This document shows, in pieces, positions 53,126-61,962 of a stretch of 64,000 nt of DNA. Position numbers and translations under genes: made by a program. The DNA comes from Flavobacteriaceae bacterium (lineage in GTDB: Bacteria > Bacteroidota > Bacteroidia > Flavobacteriales > Flavobacteriaceae), in the NCBI GenBank assembly GCA_021648265.1, contig JAKITD010000004.1, forward strand, positions 24,350-88,349, written 5' to 3'. How positions within the stretch are numbered: position 1 is the first letter of the stretch; each line of letters opens with the position of its first letter. The notes below the pieces were generated by a model. It searched no databases. It saw only the letters and a list, made by a program, of their open reading frames with translations, and was not told the DNA's origin.

Positions 53126-54388
53126 CTACTCTCCAAAAGCAGCAGCAACAGCAGCCGAAAGTCTTTTGTAAGTACCGTTTTCTAAGCGTTCTCTAATTGC
53201 CGAAAAAGCGGTTAAAGTTAGTTCAATATCTTCTAATGTATGAGTTGCCGTAGGAATCATACGTAATAAAATAAGTCCTTTTGGAATTACAGGATACACT
53301 ACAATTGAACAGAAAATTCCGTGGTTTTCACGTAAATCTTTCACTAATGCCATTGCTTCAGGTACAGACCCTTTTAAGTAAACTGGTGTTACACAAGATT
53401 GTGTAGTTCCAATATCAAAACCTCTTTCTTTAAGCCCTCCTTGTAATGCGTTTACGTTTTCCCAAAGTTTGGTTCTTAACTCTGGCATGGTACGCAACAT
53501 ATCCAAGCGTTTTAATGCTCCTTCCACCAATTGCATTTGCAATGATTTTGCAAACATCTGTGAACGTAAATTATATTTTAAATAATTGATAATCTCTTCT
53601 TCAGCAGCAATAAAAGCTCCTGTACTAGCCATAGACTTTGCAAAGGTTGCAAAATAAACATCTATATCTTTTTGTATTCCTTGCTCCTCACCTGCTCCAG
53701 CTCCTGTTTTACCAAGTGTTCCAAAACCATGTGCATCATCAACAAATAATCTGAAATTGTATTTTTTCTTTAAAGCAACGATTTCTTTTAATCTTCCTTG
53801 TTCTCCTCGCATTCCAAAAACGCCTTCAGAAATTAATAGGATTCCTCCGCCACTTGCTTTTGCCATTTTAGTGGCACGTTGCAAGTTTTTTTCTATACTT
53901 TCTAAATCGTTATGTCTATAGGTGAATCGTTTTCCTAAATGAAGACGAACACCATCAATAATACAAGCGTGTGCATCTACATCGTAAACAATTACATCGT
54001 CTTTTGAAACCAAAGCATCGATAGTCGAAACCATTCCTTGGTAGCCAAAATTTAATAAATAAGCGGCTTCTTTATTTACAAATTCAGCCAATTCATTTTG
54101 TAATTGTTCGTGTAAATCTGTATGACCACTCATCATACGAGCGCCCATTGGGTAGGCTGAACCGTACTTTACTCCTGCTTCTCCATCTACTTTTCGTACT
54201 TCTGGGTGATTTGCTAATCCGAGATAATCGTTAATACTCCAAGTAATCACTTCTTTTCCTTGGAATTTCATTCGGTTAGAAATCTCACCTTCTAATTTTG
54301 GAAACACAAAATAACCTTCTGCTACTTCTGCCCATTTCCCTAGAGGTCCTTTGTTTTTATAAATCTTTTCGAATAAATCTTTACTCAT
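53126..54388 (-). CDS. Alpha-oxoamine synthase family PLP enzyme (SPT- or cysteate acyltransferase-like)
   Basis: A 420-residue PLP enzyme that joins an amino acid to an acyl-CoA/ACP with loss of CO2. Blocks are NDYLGLANHPEVRK, YPMGARMMSGHTDLHEQLQ, LFVDDAHGFGTLGKTGAGAG and ATFAKSMASTGAF, whose Lys binds PLP. It resembles serine palmitoyltransferases more than BioF. In flavobacteria this group includes a cysteate fatty-acyl transferase for capnine, a sulfonolipid linked to gliding; the nearby cysteine-synthase-like gene supports that option. Start chosen at MSKDLFEKIY (54388). SPT or Kbl activity is possible. Confidence 0.8.
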   Translation of the reverse strand: MSKDLFEKIYKNKGPLGKWAEVAEGYFVFPKLEGEISNRMKFQGKEVITWSINDYLGLANHPEVRKVDGEAGVKYGSAYPMGARMMSGHTDLHEQLQNELAEFVNKEAAYLLNFGYQGMVSTIDALVSKDDVIVYDVDAHACIIDGVRLHLGKRFTYRHNDLESIEKNLQRATKMAKASGGGILLISEGVFGMRGEQGRLKEIVALKKKYNFRLFVDDAHGFGTLGKTGAGAGEEQGIQKDIDVYFATFAKSMASTGAFIAAEEEIINYLKYNLRSQMFAKSLQMQLVEGALKRLDMLRTMPELRTKLWENVNALQGGLKERGFDIGTTQSCVTPVYLKGSVPEAMALVKDLRENHGIFCSIVVYPVIPKGLILLRMIPTATHTLEDIELTLTAFSAIRERLENGTYKRLSAAVAAAFGE

Positions 54389-54468
54389 AATCTTTGGTTT
54401 CAATATAATCGACAAAAATACTCAATTTTTAGAAGTAAGCACTGAATTCAAAAAAAGAAATTACCAAT

Positions 54469-54503
54469 AAAAAAAGCCATTACAATCAATTAGTAACGGC
54501 TTT
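54469..54503 (-). terminator. Intrinsic terminator of the 54529 gene
   Basis: On the minus strand AAAGCCGTTAC and GTAATGGCTTT pair (one wobble), followed by T7. It lies between the two PLP-enzyme genes, so read-through would be needed for a shared transcript. Confidence 0.7.
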
Positions 54504-54528
54504 CAATATATTTAAAATGAAATAGTTA

Positions 54529-55566
54529 TTATTTCACATATTGTATTTCTGATTTTTCAGTTACTTTTTCTTCAAAAAAGCCTTGTTGATCCATCCATTT
54601 ATCACTGTAAATTTTACTCATATAACGAGAACCGTGATCTGGAAAAACGACAACTACTATACTATCTTCATTAAATTCTCCTTCTTCACTTAATTGTTTT
54701 AATCCTTCAACAGCAGCACCACTTGTATAGCCTACAAACAATCCTTCTTTACTTGCTAATTCTCTCGCAGTGTGTGCAGAACCTTCGTCGGTAACTTTTA
54801 CAAAACGATCTATTTGATCAAAATCTGTAGCCGTTGGAATTAAGTTTTTTCCTAAACCTTCAATTCGGTAGGGATATATTTCATTTTCATCAAACTCACG
54901 AGTTTCATGGTATTTTTTTAATACCGACCCATAAGCATCAATACCAAACACTTTTACATCTTTGTTTTGTTCTTTAAGAAAACGAGCAATACCAGAAATA
55001 GTTCCTCCTGTACCACTACAAGCTACTAAATGTGTTATTTTCCCTTCTGTTTGTTTCCAAATTTCAGGACCTGTTGATTTGTAATGTGCTTCAGAATTTA
55101 ACTGATTAAAGTACTGATTAATATATATTGAACTAGGCGTTTCTTTATGAAGCCTTTTAGCAACTTCATAATAAGATCTCGGATCATCTGCTGGAACGTG
55201 AGCTGGGCAAACATAAACCTTCGCTCCCATTGTTTTCAGCATATCAATTTTATCTGGAGACGATTTTGAACTCACCGCCAACATACATTTATATCCTTTA
55301 ATAATACTCACCATTGCTAAACTAAAACCAGTGTTTCCGCTCGTAGTTTCAATAATAGTATCTCCGGGTTTTAAAATGCCTTTTTTCTCGGCATTTTCAA
55401 TAATATGTAAAGCAATTCTGTCTTTGGTAGAATGTCCTGGATTGAATCCTTCTACTTTGGCGTAAAAGTTTCCATTATAATTTGAAGTTATTTTGTTAAG
55501 CTTAATAAGAGGTGTGTTTCCAATAAGTGATAACACATTGTCATAAACGTTTAAATCTTCTTTCAT
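54529..55566 (-). CDS. Cysteine synthase-like PLP enzyme (fold type II)
   Basis: A 345-residue beta-replacement enzyme. [13 protein letters not shown] and the PLP-lysine block [17 protein letters not shown] (Lys in STKDR; the usual PSGSVKDR is altered to PGHSTKDR), the substrate loop [10 protein letters not shown], and SGTGGTISG, a phosphate-binding loop, are visible. Candidates are cysteine synthase, cystathionine beta-synthase-like, or cysteate synthase (sulfite instead of sulfide). The position beside the SPT-like gene makes the last attractive, but motifs do not decide it. Confidence 0.8.
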   Translation of the reverse strand: MKEDLNVYDNVLSLIGNTPLIKLNKITSNYNGNFYAKVEGFNPGHSTKDRIALHIIENAEKKGILKPGDTIIETTSGNTGFSLAMVSIIKGYKCMLAVSSKSSPDKIDMLKTMGAKVYVCPAHVPADDPRSYYEVAKRLHKETPSSIYINQYFNQLNSEAHYKSTGPEIWKQTEGKITHLVACSGTGGTISGIARFLKEQNKDVKVFGIDAYGSVLKKYHETREFDENEIYPYRIEGLGKNLIPTATDFDQIDRFVKVTDEGSAHTARELASKEGLFVGYTSGAAVEGLKQLSEEGEFNEDSIVVVVFPDHGSRYMSKIYSDKWMDQQGFFEEKVTEKSEIQYVK

Positions 55567-55645
55567 AAAGGGGATTTTATTTAATAAAAACCTTCAATTA
55601 AAATGACGGTTTTTAAACCGCACAAATTTACGATAAAAATATTAA

Positions 55646-57700
55646 TTACTCTTTAATTCCTTCTAAATCTAATAAAAAAGCATAGGTTCTTGCGTGCTTC
55701 TTTAATGCATTAAATCTTCCTGAAGCTCCACCGTGACCTGCTTCCATATTAATATGAAGTAACAATAAATTATCATCTGTCTTCATATCCCGTAGTTTTG
55801 CCACCCATTTTACTGGTTCCCAATATTGTACTTGAGAATCGTGTAAACCTGTTGTTACTAATAAGTTTGGATAATCTTTAGCTTCTACTTGATCGTAAGG
55901 CGAATAGGAATTGATATAATCGTAATATTCTTTTTCATTCGGGTTACCCCATTCGTCATATTCTCCTGTTGTTAGAGGAATGGTATCGTCCAACATCGTT
56001 GTAGTTACATCTACAAAAGGAACTACAGCCACTACTCCATTATATAATTCGGGTGTCATATTGCAAATTGCTCCCATTAATAATCCACCAGCCGAGCCTC
56101 CATAAGCATATAAATGATCTGCTGAAGTGTATTTTTCTTGAATCAAATATTTTGAAACATCTACAAAATCGGTGAAGGTATTTTTCTTATGAAGCAGCTT
56201 TCCATCTTCGTACCAACCTCTTCCTAAATACTCTCCTCCTCTAACGTGAGCAGTTGCATAGATAAACCCTCTGTCCAACAAACTCAATCTTACAGTAGAA
56301 AAATAAGGGTCTGAAGTACTTCCGTAAGAACCGTAAGCATATAATAATAGTGGAGTATTACCATCCATTTTGATTCCTTTTTTGAAAACCATCGTTACTG
56401 GAATCTTAGTTCCATCTTCGGCAGTAGCCCATATTCTTTTGGAATCGTAATTATTTTTATCAAACTTACCTCCAAGAACTTCTGTTTCTTTTAAAATCGT
56501 CTGCTCTTTGGTTTCCATATTAAAATCAATCACGGAAGCTGGAGTTGTCAAAGAGTTATAACCATAACGAAGTGTTTGAGAATCGAATTCAGGGTTTACA
56601 GATACATAAGCGGTATAGGTTTCATTGCTAAAAGGAAGGTAATATTCATTAGTCCCATCCCAACGGGTTATTTTAATTTCATTTAAACCATTTTTACGTT
56701 CACTAACTACCAAATAATCTTTAAAAATATCGATATCCTCCAATAATACATCTTTTCGATGCGGAATCATCTCAGCCCAATTTTCTTGAGTTGTATTTTC
56801 CTCTGAAGTTTTCATCAATTTGAAATTGGTTGCTTTGTCTTTATTTGTCAAAATGTACCAACTATCTTCAAAATGTGAAATGCTATATTCCAACCCTCTT
56901 TCTCTTGACTGAAATATTTTAAATTCATCAAATGGAGTATCTGCATTTAATACGCTAAATTCTGAAGTTAAAGTACTGTAACAGCCAATCACTAAGAATT
57001 TTTTAGATTTTGTCTTATAAATAAATGTCCCAAAAGTTTCATCTTTTTCCGTGAAAATAAGTTTATCTTTTTCGGAAGAGGTTCCTAATCGGTGTCTGTA
57101 AATTTTATCAGATCGTAAGGTTTGCTCGTCTTTTTGTGTGTAAAACAAAGTCTGATTGTCATTTGCCCAAGTTGATCCACCAGTCGTTAATGGAATGTTT
57201 TCTTCTAACAATTTACCTGAAACTAAATCTTTTATATAAATCGTGTAATTTCTTCTACTTACCGTATCAACTCCAAATGAAACCTTCGTATTATCAGGGC
57301 TTACACTTAATCCTGAAAGATTGTAATAGCTATGTCCTTCAGCCATTTCATTTACATTAAACAGCACTTCTTCTTCGGCTTCTAGACTATCTTTTTTACG
57401 TGTATAAATTGGATAGTCTTTTCCTTTTTCAAAACGAGTGATGTAATAATAACCGTTGTATTTATAAGGTACCGACTCATCATCTTCTTTAATTCGGCTC
57501 TTCATTTCTTCAAACAAATCGGTTTGAAAATCGTTGGTATGCGCCGTCATTTTATCGTAGTAATCGTTTTCTCGTTCAAGGTAATCGATTACTTCTTCAT
57601 TTTCGCGTTGGTTCAACCAATAATAATTATCGATTCGAACATCACCGAATTTTTCGAGATGTTTTTCAACTTTTTCTGCCTTAGGAGGTTCTATATTCAT
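55646..57700 (-). CDS. Oligopeptidase B-type S9 peptidase (body, lipoprotein signal out of frame)
   Basis: A serine peptidase that cleaves small peptides, usually after basic residues. An N-terminal beta-propeller region (about 60-400) precedes the alpha/beta-hydrolase domain with the nucleophile GGSAGG (Ser about 534), acid GLHDSQV and His AGHGGASGR. At 684 residues the body is intact, starting MNIEPPKAEKVEKHL. Directly upstream a 27-codon frame encodes a lipoprotein signal that would join it in frame if one A were added to an A8 tract. As read, the protein is cytoplasmic. Confidence 0.9.
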   Translation of the reverse strand: MNIEPPKAEKVEKHLEKFGDVRIDNYYWLNQRENEEVIDYLERENDYYDKMTAHTNDFQTDLFEEMKSRIKEDDESVPYKYNGYYYITRFEKGKDYPIYTRKKDSLEAEEEVLFNVNEMAEGHSYYNLSGLSVSPDNTKVSFGVDTVSRRNYTIYIKDLVSGKLLEENIPLTTGGSTWANDNQTLFYTQKDEQTLRSDKIYRHRLGTSSEKDKLIFTEKDETFGTFIYKTKSKKFLVIGCYSTLTSEFSVLNADTPFDEFKIFQSRERGLEYSISHFEDSWYILTNKDKATNFKLMKTSEENTTQENWAEMIPHRKDVLLEDIDIFKDYLVVSERKNGLNEIKITRWDGTNEYYLPFSNETYTAYVSVNPEFDSQTLRYGYNSLTTPASVIDFNMETKEQTILKETEVLGGKFDKNNYDSKRIWATAEDGTKIPVTMVFKKGIKMDGNTPLLLYAYGSYGSTSDPYFSTVRLSLLDRGFIYATAHVRGGEYLGRGWYEDGKLLHKKNTFTDFVDVSKYLIQEKYTSADHLYAYGGSAGGLLMGAICNMTPELYNGVVAVVPFVDVTTTMLDDTIPLTTGEYDEWGNPNEKEYYDYINSYSPYDQVEAKDYPNLLVTTGLHDSQVQYWEPVKWVAKLRDMKTDDNLLLLHINMEAGHGGASGRFNALKKHARTYAFLLDLEGIKE

Positions 57701-57780
57701 GTTTTTTTTGAAGATTCATTGTTTTTACAAGCGCTGGCAAAAGTAAGCGTTACTAATGAAATAATTAGAAATTTTTTCAT
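57697..57780 (-). CDS. Lipoprotein signal peptide ORF, frameshifted from the peptidase
   Basis: Encodes MKKFLIISLVTLTFASACKN, then NESSKKT and a TGA. SASAC-type lipobox with Cys18. The TGA overlaps the peptidase ATG (ATGA). An A8 tract at 57702-57709 lies just before; with nine A the frame reads ...SSKKN then MNIEPP and continues. Not in the ORF track. It may be a phase switch, a mutation or a sequencing error. Confidence 0.65.
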   Translation of the reverse strand: MKKFLIISLVTLTFASACKNNESSKKT

Positions 57781-57844
57781 AATGAATTTTTGATTAATTG
57801 CATCACAATGTAGTAATTTCGCATCAATAATAAATATTAAAAAT

Positions 57845-58165
57845 ATGTTTGGAGATTTACAAGGAATGATGGCTAAACTAAAAGATGCTCAAGCAAAAGT
57901 GGAAGCTACAAAACAACGAATGAATACCGTTTTAATTGATGAGCAAAGTAATGACGGACTTTTAAAAATCACTATCACAGCCAATAGAGAATTGAAGAAT
58001 ATTGAAATCAGCGATACTTTATTAGAAGATAAAGAACAATTAGAAGATTACTTAATTCTTACCTTAAATAAAGCTATCGAAAAAGCTACTAAAATTAACG
58101 ATGCGGAAGTTTCTGCTGTTGCTAGCGAGGGAATACCAAATATTCCTGGGATGGATATGTTTTAA
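57845..58165 (+). CDS. YbaB/EbfC nucleoid-associated protein
   Basis: A 106-residue DNA-binding protein of the YbaB/EbfC family, forming a dimer with a tweezer shape. [26 protein letters not shown] is the N-terminal helix, [19 protein letters not shown] the beta sheet, and [10 protein letters not shown] a typical Met-rich end. Usually it sits with recR or dnaX; here it does not. It is divergent from the peptidase and its stop abuts the convergent thioredoxin-like gene. Confidence 0.92.
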   Translation: MFGDLQGMMAKLKDAQAKVEATKQRMNTVLIDEQSNDGLLKITITANRELKNIEISDTLLEDKEQLEDYLILTLNKAIEKATKINDAEVSAVASEGIPNIPGMDMF

Positions 58166-58621
58166 TTAAATATTTCGGTTTATAAAATCGAAATGATTAG
58201 AGGTATCACCATAATAACTATAACCTGCCATTTCATCAAGAACTTTCCCTTTACTGTTTAAAATTAACATTTTTGGAAATGTTTTTTTTGGATTATATTT
58301 AGAAATAATCTTGTTATTGTATTCCAATTGTTTTTCAGAAATAATATCTACTCGAAATGGTTTATCGATTAATACCAATATCAATTTATCAGATTTATCA
58401 ATAAATTCTTTTGAATTAAAAAAGTCTTCTTTAAGTTTTATACAAGGAGCACACCAATCACTTCCTGTAAAATAAACTAAAATTGGTTTTTTGGTTTTTT
58501 TAGCTTCTTTTTTTGCCTTTTCTAAATTCGTTAGCCAATTAAGGTTTGAGGTTACAGTATCTTGTGCTAATAAAGACGCAGTAGAAACTAGAATGAATAG
58601 TATAGTAAAAAGATTTTTCAA
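58166..58621 (-). CDS. Secreted thioredoxin-family protein
   Basis: Thioredoxin fold with the redox motif WCAPC (TGSDWCAPCIKLKE) and a cis-Pro segment KTFPKMLILNSKGKVL. I chose a TTG start at 58621 (MKNLFTILFILVSTASLLAQ), which gives a clean signal peptide. The ORF-track ATG at 58687 lies inside the terminator of the neighbouring OmpA gene and adds an implausible hydrophobic lead. The product is 151 residues. It is likely a periplasmic thiol-disulfide protein. Its stop codon directly abuts that of YbaB. Confidence 0.78.
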   Translation of the reverse strand: MKNLFTILFILVSTASLLAQDTVTSNLNWLTNLEKAKKEAKKTKKPILVYFTGSDWCAPCIKLKEDFFNSKEFIDKSDKLILVLIDKPFRVDIISEKQLEYNNKIISKYNPKKTFPKMLILNSKGKVLDEMAGYSYYGDTSNHFDFINRNI

Positions 58622-58672
58622 AATATTATTTTTTATATGATAATCATATTTAATGCCAAACTTAATGAATAC

Positions 58673-58707
58673 AAAAAGAACTTTCAAATAAATGAAAGTT
58701 CTTTTTT
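58673..58707 (-). terminator. Intrinsic terminator of the ompA-like gene
   Basis: AAAAAGAACTTTCA and TGAAAGTTCTTTTT form a perfect 14-bp stem with a 6-base loop, with A/T tails on both sides. Confidence 0.85.
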
Positions 58708-58737
58708 AAAATTTATTCTTTATTAAATTATGCCTAC

Positions 58738-59835
58738 TTATTTATTAATAACTCTAAATTGTGTTCTTCTATTAACTCTGTGATCTCTTTCTGTACATGA
58801 AACTCCATCTGAACAACGATTTAACAATTGAGACTCTCCATATCCATTAGAAACTATTCTACTTGTATTAACTCCTTTTGAAATAAGGTAGTTTGTAACA
58901 GCTTGAGCTCTTCTTTCTGATAAATCTCTGTTGTTTTCTTTAGTTCCTCTAGAATCTGTATGTGAAGCAATTTCAACAGATACGCCTTGTGCTAATACTG
59001 GCAATAATTTTGTGTCAATTTCACTTTTAGCAGATGGAGTAAGTGTAGCACTATTTAAATTCCAATTGATATTTAAATCACTGTATTCTAACAGTTGACA
59101 TTCAACTTCTTTCCAAGTAGTTAAGCCTCCCTTTGTCTGTAAAACTTCTTTCGTAACTGTTTCGTAAACAGCTGGTACTGAAATTTCAGTAGTATAAGCA
59201 TCTTTAACCATTACGGTTCTTTTAATAGTAGTAAACTTAGCAGGAATCACAACTTCCTCAACTCTTGCTTGTTCTGTCACCACTTTTTTGGTGTAAGTAG
59301 TTGGCACTTCGTTTACAGGTGTTCTAGTTTCGCTTGCATCTGCAGCAAGAGTCTTTAAAGGAACTGTAACATATTGTGCAGGATACCCTTTATAACACCA
59401 ATATCTACAATCATCTGGATTACTAGAAGCACAATCAGGTGCTGGTGCTCCTAATTCCCATAATGCATATTTTGGTTTAATTTCTATTGTTTCTGAATCA
59501 TCTCCAAAAGTAGCCTTACTTGTTTTTAAAGTGGAATACTTTTCTTTTTTTATGTAACTAATTGTTTCTGTTCCCCATTTTTCTGGAATAATAACTAATT
59601 TTTTTCCTTCCGCTTTAACCATTACTCTATCTGTAACTGTTTCAAAAGTTGCTGGAACTATCGTTAACTTTTTATAAGCTGGCGCGACCATTACTTCTAC
59701 AGTTTCATTTACATATACATCCGGTGTGGTACAACGAACATAACATTTTCCAGGTTCTGGATTAGGAGGTAAATCTTGTGCAAAAGAAAAAGAGGTAATT
59801 GCTAATGAAATACCAAGTAAAATAATTTTTTTCAT
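58738..59835 (-). CDS. OmpA family outer-membrane protein with repeated N-terminal motif
   Basis: The signal peptide ends in SFAQ. The C-terminal third (about 255-365; INWNLNSATLTPSAKSEID, IASHTDSRGTKENNRDLSE RRAQ) is a peptidoglycan-binding OmpA domain. The N-terminal 240 residues carry no barrel but several copies of a V-x-A-x-[FY]-x-T-[IV] unit (VPATFETVTDRVMVKAE, IPAKFTTIKRTVMVKDA, VPAVYETVTKEVL), probably a stalk or surface-exposed beta repeat. Two Cys clusters (KCYVRC, DCRYWC) may form disulfides. Confidence 0.85.
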   Translation of the reverse strand: MKKIILLGISLAITSFSFAQDLPPNPEPGKCYVRCTTPDVYVNETVEVMVAPAYKKLTIVPATFETVTDRVMVKAEGKKLVIIPEKWGTETISYIKKEKYSTLKTSKATFGDDSETIEIKPKYALWELGAPAPDCASSNPDDCRYWCYKGYPAQYVTVPLKTLAADASETRTPVNEVPTTYTKKVVTEQARVEEVVIPAKFTTIKRTVMVKDAYTTEISVPAVYETVTKEVLQTKGGLTTWKEVECQLLEYSDLNINWNLNSATLTPSAKSEIDTKLLPVLAQGVSVEIASHTDSRGTKENNRDLSERRAQAVTNYLISKGVNTSRIVSNGYGESQLLNRCSDGVSCTERDHRVNRRTQFRVINK

Positions 59836-59861
59836 AATTGTTGATGTTTTTATATATCTTA

Positions 59862-59869
59862 CAAAGATA
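59862..59869 (-). promoter_or_regulatory. -7 promoter box of the ompA-like gene
   Basis: TATCTTTG on the minus strand, a perfect TAnnTTTG box, 27 bases before the start codon. Confidence 0.55.
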
Positions 59870-59931
59870 TGTATGTTTTAATAAATAATTATGTTATTTA
59901 GATTAAATGCCAAATATATGGGTTAACTAAC

Positions 59932-60954
59932 TTAAGAGTAACTACTCAATATCTCCAAAAGTCGTTCGTGCATTTCTTGAGAATAATCCAAATGTGTTAC
60001 CATTCGTAATTTCCCTTGCCCCATATTACTGAATTTTACATTTTTATCATTCATATCGTTTATAAATTTATCCAAAGGTAATTCATCAATTAAATTGAAT
60101 ATCACAATATTGGTTTCGGTGGGTTCTACATTTTTAATATAGGATTGTTTTCCTAAAACTTCAGCGATTTCACCTGCTTTTTTATGATCTTCTGCCAATC
60201 TTTCTATTTGATAATCCAGTGCATATAATCCCGCAGCAGCCATAAAACCTATTTGTCGCATCGCTCCTCCAAATACTTTTCTTATTCTAATAGCACGTTT
60301 CATTAACTCTTTATTTCCCAATAAAACGGTTCCTATTGGCGAGCCCATTCCTTTACTTAAACAAATGGAAATAGAATCGAAAACCCTCCCATATTCTTTA
60401 GGGTCTTCTTTTTTTGCAACGATTGCATTCATCAATCTGGCACCGTCTAAATGAAGTCCTAAATCATACGCATCACAAACTTTTCGAATCTTTTTAATCT
60501 CATTAAAATCGTAACAAGCGCCTCCTCCTTTATTAGTGGTGTTTTCTAAACAAACCAAAGTCGTATTTGGAGTGTGATAATTGGAGATTGGACTTATTTC
60601 TTCCTCAATTGCAGCGGCAGTAATCATTCCTCGATTACCATCGATTAATTTACAAGTAACACCACTGTTAAAAGCAGCTCCACCAGCTTCAAAATTATAA
60701 ACGTGCGCCCATTTATCACAAATTAATGAATCTCCTGGTTGTGTATGAAGTTTTATTGCTGCTTGATTAGACATAGAGCCTGTTGGAAAATACAAGGCAG
60801 TTTCCATTCCGAATTCTTCTGCAAAACGCCTTTCCAATTCGTTTACTGTTGGGTCTTCTTTAAAAACATCGTCTCCTGTTTTTGCGCTTAAAATAGCATC
60901 TAACATTCCGGGAGTGGGTTTAGTTAGCGTGTCGCTTCGTAGATCAATTATCAT
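59932..60954 (-). CDS. ltaE: Low-specificity L-threonine aldolase
   Basis: PLP enzyme cleaving L-threonine/allo-threonine to glycine and acetaldehyde. IDLRSDTLTKPTPGMLDAI is the conserved N-terminus, TGDDVFKEDPTVNELE follows, and ISICLSKGMGSPIGTVLLG contains the PLP Lys. GGAMRQIGFMAAAGLYAL is also diagnostic. Full length at 340 residues. It starts 12 bases after a hypothetical gene on the same strand. Confidence 0.93.
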   Translation of the reverse strand: MIIDLRSDTLTKPTPGMLDAILSAKTGDDVFKEDPTVNELERRFAEEFGMETALYFPTGSMSNQAAIKLHTQPGDSLICDKWAHVYNFEAGGAAFNSGVTCKLIDGNRGMITAAAIEEEISPISNYHTPNTTLVCLENTTNKGGGACYDFNEIKKIRKVCDAYDLGLHLDGARLMNAIVAKKEDPKEYGRVFDSISICLSKGMGSPIGTVLLGNKELMKRAIRIRKVFGGAMRQIGFMAAAGLYALDYQIERLAEDHKKAGEIAEVLGKQSYIKNVEPTETNIVIFNLIDELPLDKFINDMNDKNVKFSNMGQGKLRMVTHLDYSQEMHERLLEILSSYS

Positions 60955-60966
60955 TTTTAATAGGTT

Positions 60967-61236
60967 TTAAAATTGTCTTCTAAAAATAGATTCCATTTCT
61001 GAAATTAAGCTTTCTAACATTTTTCCTAATGTTACAATTTTTAGCTTATTATTATTTTCAAAATTAATGTTTTTGTATTTAGAATTGTTGGTTAAATAGT
61101 ATAAGTTATAGCTTTGCCCAAAAGAATTATTTTTATTATTAAACTGAAACTCACGGAAGCAAGAATGAATCTTAGAACTTTTAGCTGGAACGTTTTCAGG
61201 ATTTTCAACTTCCTGTTTTTTTAACGACTCTTTCAT
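60967..61236 (-). CDS. Probable C-terminal part of a split secreted protein
   Basis: An 89-residue frame with no signal peptide, no good start context, and Asn/Lys-rich composition (FNNKNNSFGQSYNLYYLTNN). Its first 11 codons overlap the preceding gene. Removing one A from an A7 tract (61216-61222) joins the two frames as ...NERVVKKQEVENPEN... into one protein of about 210 residues. I therefore treat it as the C-terminal half of that gene rather than a separate gene. No family recognised. Confidence 0.45.
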   Translation of the reverse strand: MKESLKKQEVENPENVPAKSSKIHSCFREFQFNNKNNSFGQSYNLYYLTNNSKYKNINFENNNKLKIVTLGKMLESLISEMESIFRRQF

Positions 61237-61597
61237 TTAATTGCTTTCTATTTATACCTACAAAATCCATGACATCGGGATTAGATAAAGGTAATGAAAA
61301 ATACATCCCGCAGTTATTAATTTTCTTAATCATTGCTTGTCCTACTTCTTTCCAAAAAATGTAAACTTGATAATAAGTACCTTTTGAAACGCACATATTT
61401 CCGTCTTTTAATTTAAACATTTCTGTGGTTCCTAAACAATATTTATTTAAAGTGAAGTATTCGTCTATATCTCTATTTTCAAGACTATTGGTGAATTCTG
61501 AAACTAAACTATCTACATAGTCTTTATCGTTCTGTGCAACTGCTGAAATAAAAAATATTCCGAAGATAAATAGGAAACAGAGGATGGTATTTTTCAT
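61205..61597 (-). CDS. Small secreted protein of unknown function, possibly truncated
   Basis: The signal peptide ends in SAVAQ. The 110 mature residues have conserved-looking features (YVDSLVSEFTNSLENRDIDE, GTYYQVYIFWKEVGQAMIKKI) and Cys residues, but no family I recognise. As read it ends ...NERVVKKTGS shortly after an A7 tract. A single-base change there would extend it into the frame at 60967. It may be complete as it stands. Confidence 0.6.
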   Translation of the reverse strand: MKNTILCFLFIFGIFFISAVAQNDKDYVDSLVSEFTNSLENRDIDEYFTLNKYCLGTTEMFKLKDGNMCVSKGTYYQVYIFWKEVGQAMIKKINNCGMYFSLPLSNPDVMDFVGINRKQLNERVVKKTGS

Positions 61598-61846
61598 AGA
61601 ATTTTTTATTGAGTGCCTAAAGTATGTTAAAGTTCTAAGTGACTAAAGTTTACAAACAATTAAAATATTTTTAAAACACACAAATTTAGAACAATTAAAT
61701 ACTTTTAACTTTAAGTGCTTTTATAAATCCCTTAAAACTATAAAAAAAATGGCAATTTCCTTTTAAGATGATGAGTTTAATTTTACTTTTGAAGGGAATT
61801 AGAGTTTGAAAATAATAAAGTAGTTTATTTTGTCTGTTCGAGTGCT

Positions 61847-61862
61847 CCTGATAGTTATCGGG
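61847..61862. repeat. Palindrome, CCYGATA-nn-TATCGGG type
   Basis: CCTGATA, two bases, TATCGGG. Same layout as the copy at 4809-4824. Confidence 0.5.
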
Positions 61863-61909
61863 ACGAGAACTAATTTTTGTTAAATTATAGTTCACTTATT
61901 TATTAATAA

Positions 61910-61930
61910 GACCCCCATTTTCACGGGGAG
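61910..61930 (+). repeat. CCNGC-type palindrome (diverged)
   Basis: GACCCCC-ATTTTCA-CGGGGAGTT: CCCC and GGGG arms with a longer loop. The flanks (GAC... and ...AGTTA) fit the family seen at 13618 and 61938. Confidence 0.4.
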
Positions 61931-61937
61931 TTAAAAA

Positions 61938-61962
61938 GATCCCTGCCTTCGAAGGGAATGTT
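61938..61962 (+). repeat. CCNGC-type palindrome abutting the prfB start codon
   Basis: GATCCCTGC-CTTC-GAAGGGAATGTT directly precedes the ATG. The left arm is intact and the right arm carries changes. It matches the serA copy in flanks and in its position at the ribosome binding region. Confidence 0.55.

Larger units (their letters stand above)
61598..61962. other. Gene-free interval before prfB
   Basis: About 365 bp without a convincing gene; the 66-residue minus-strand ORF here runs through a palindrome and lacks family features. It contains a CCYGATA-TATCGGG palindrome (61847) and two CCNGC-type palindromes (61910, 61938) leading to the prfB start. Confidence 0.6.

Noticed and set aside
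61695-61895. 66-residue minus-strand ORF before prfB
   Set aside because: Passes through a palindromic repeat, has no recognisable family and no promoter; best explained as chance.
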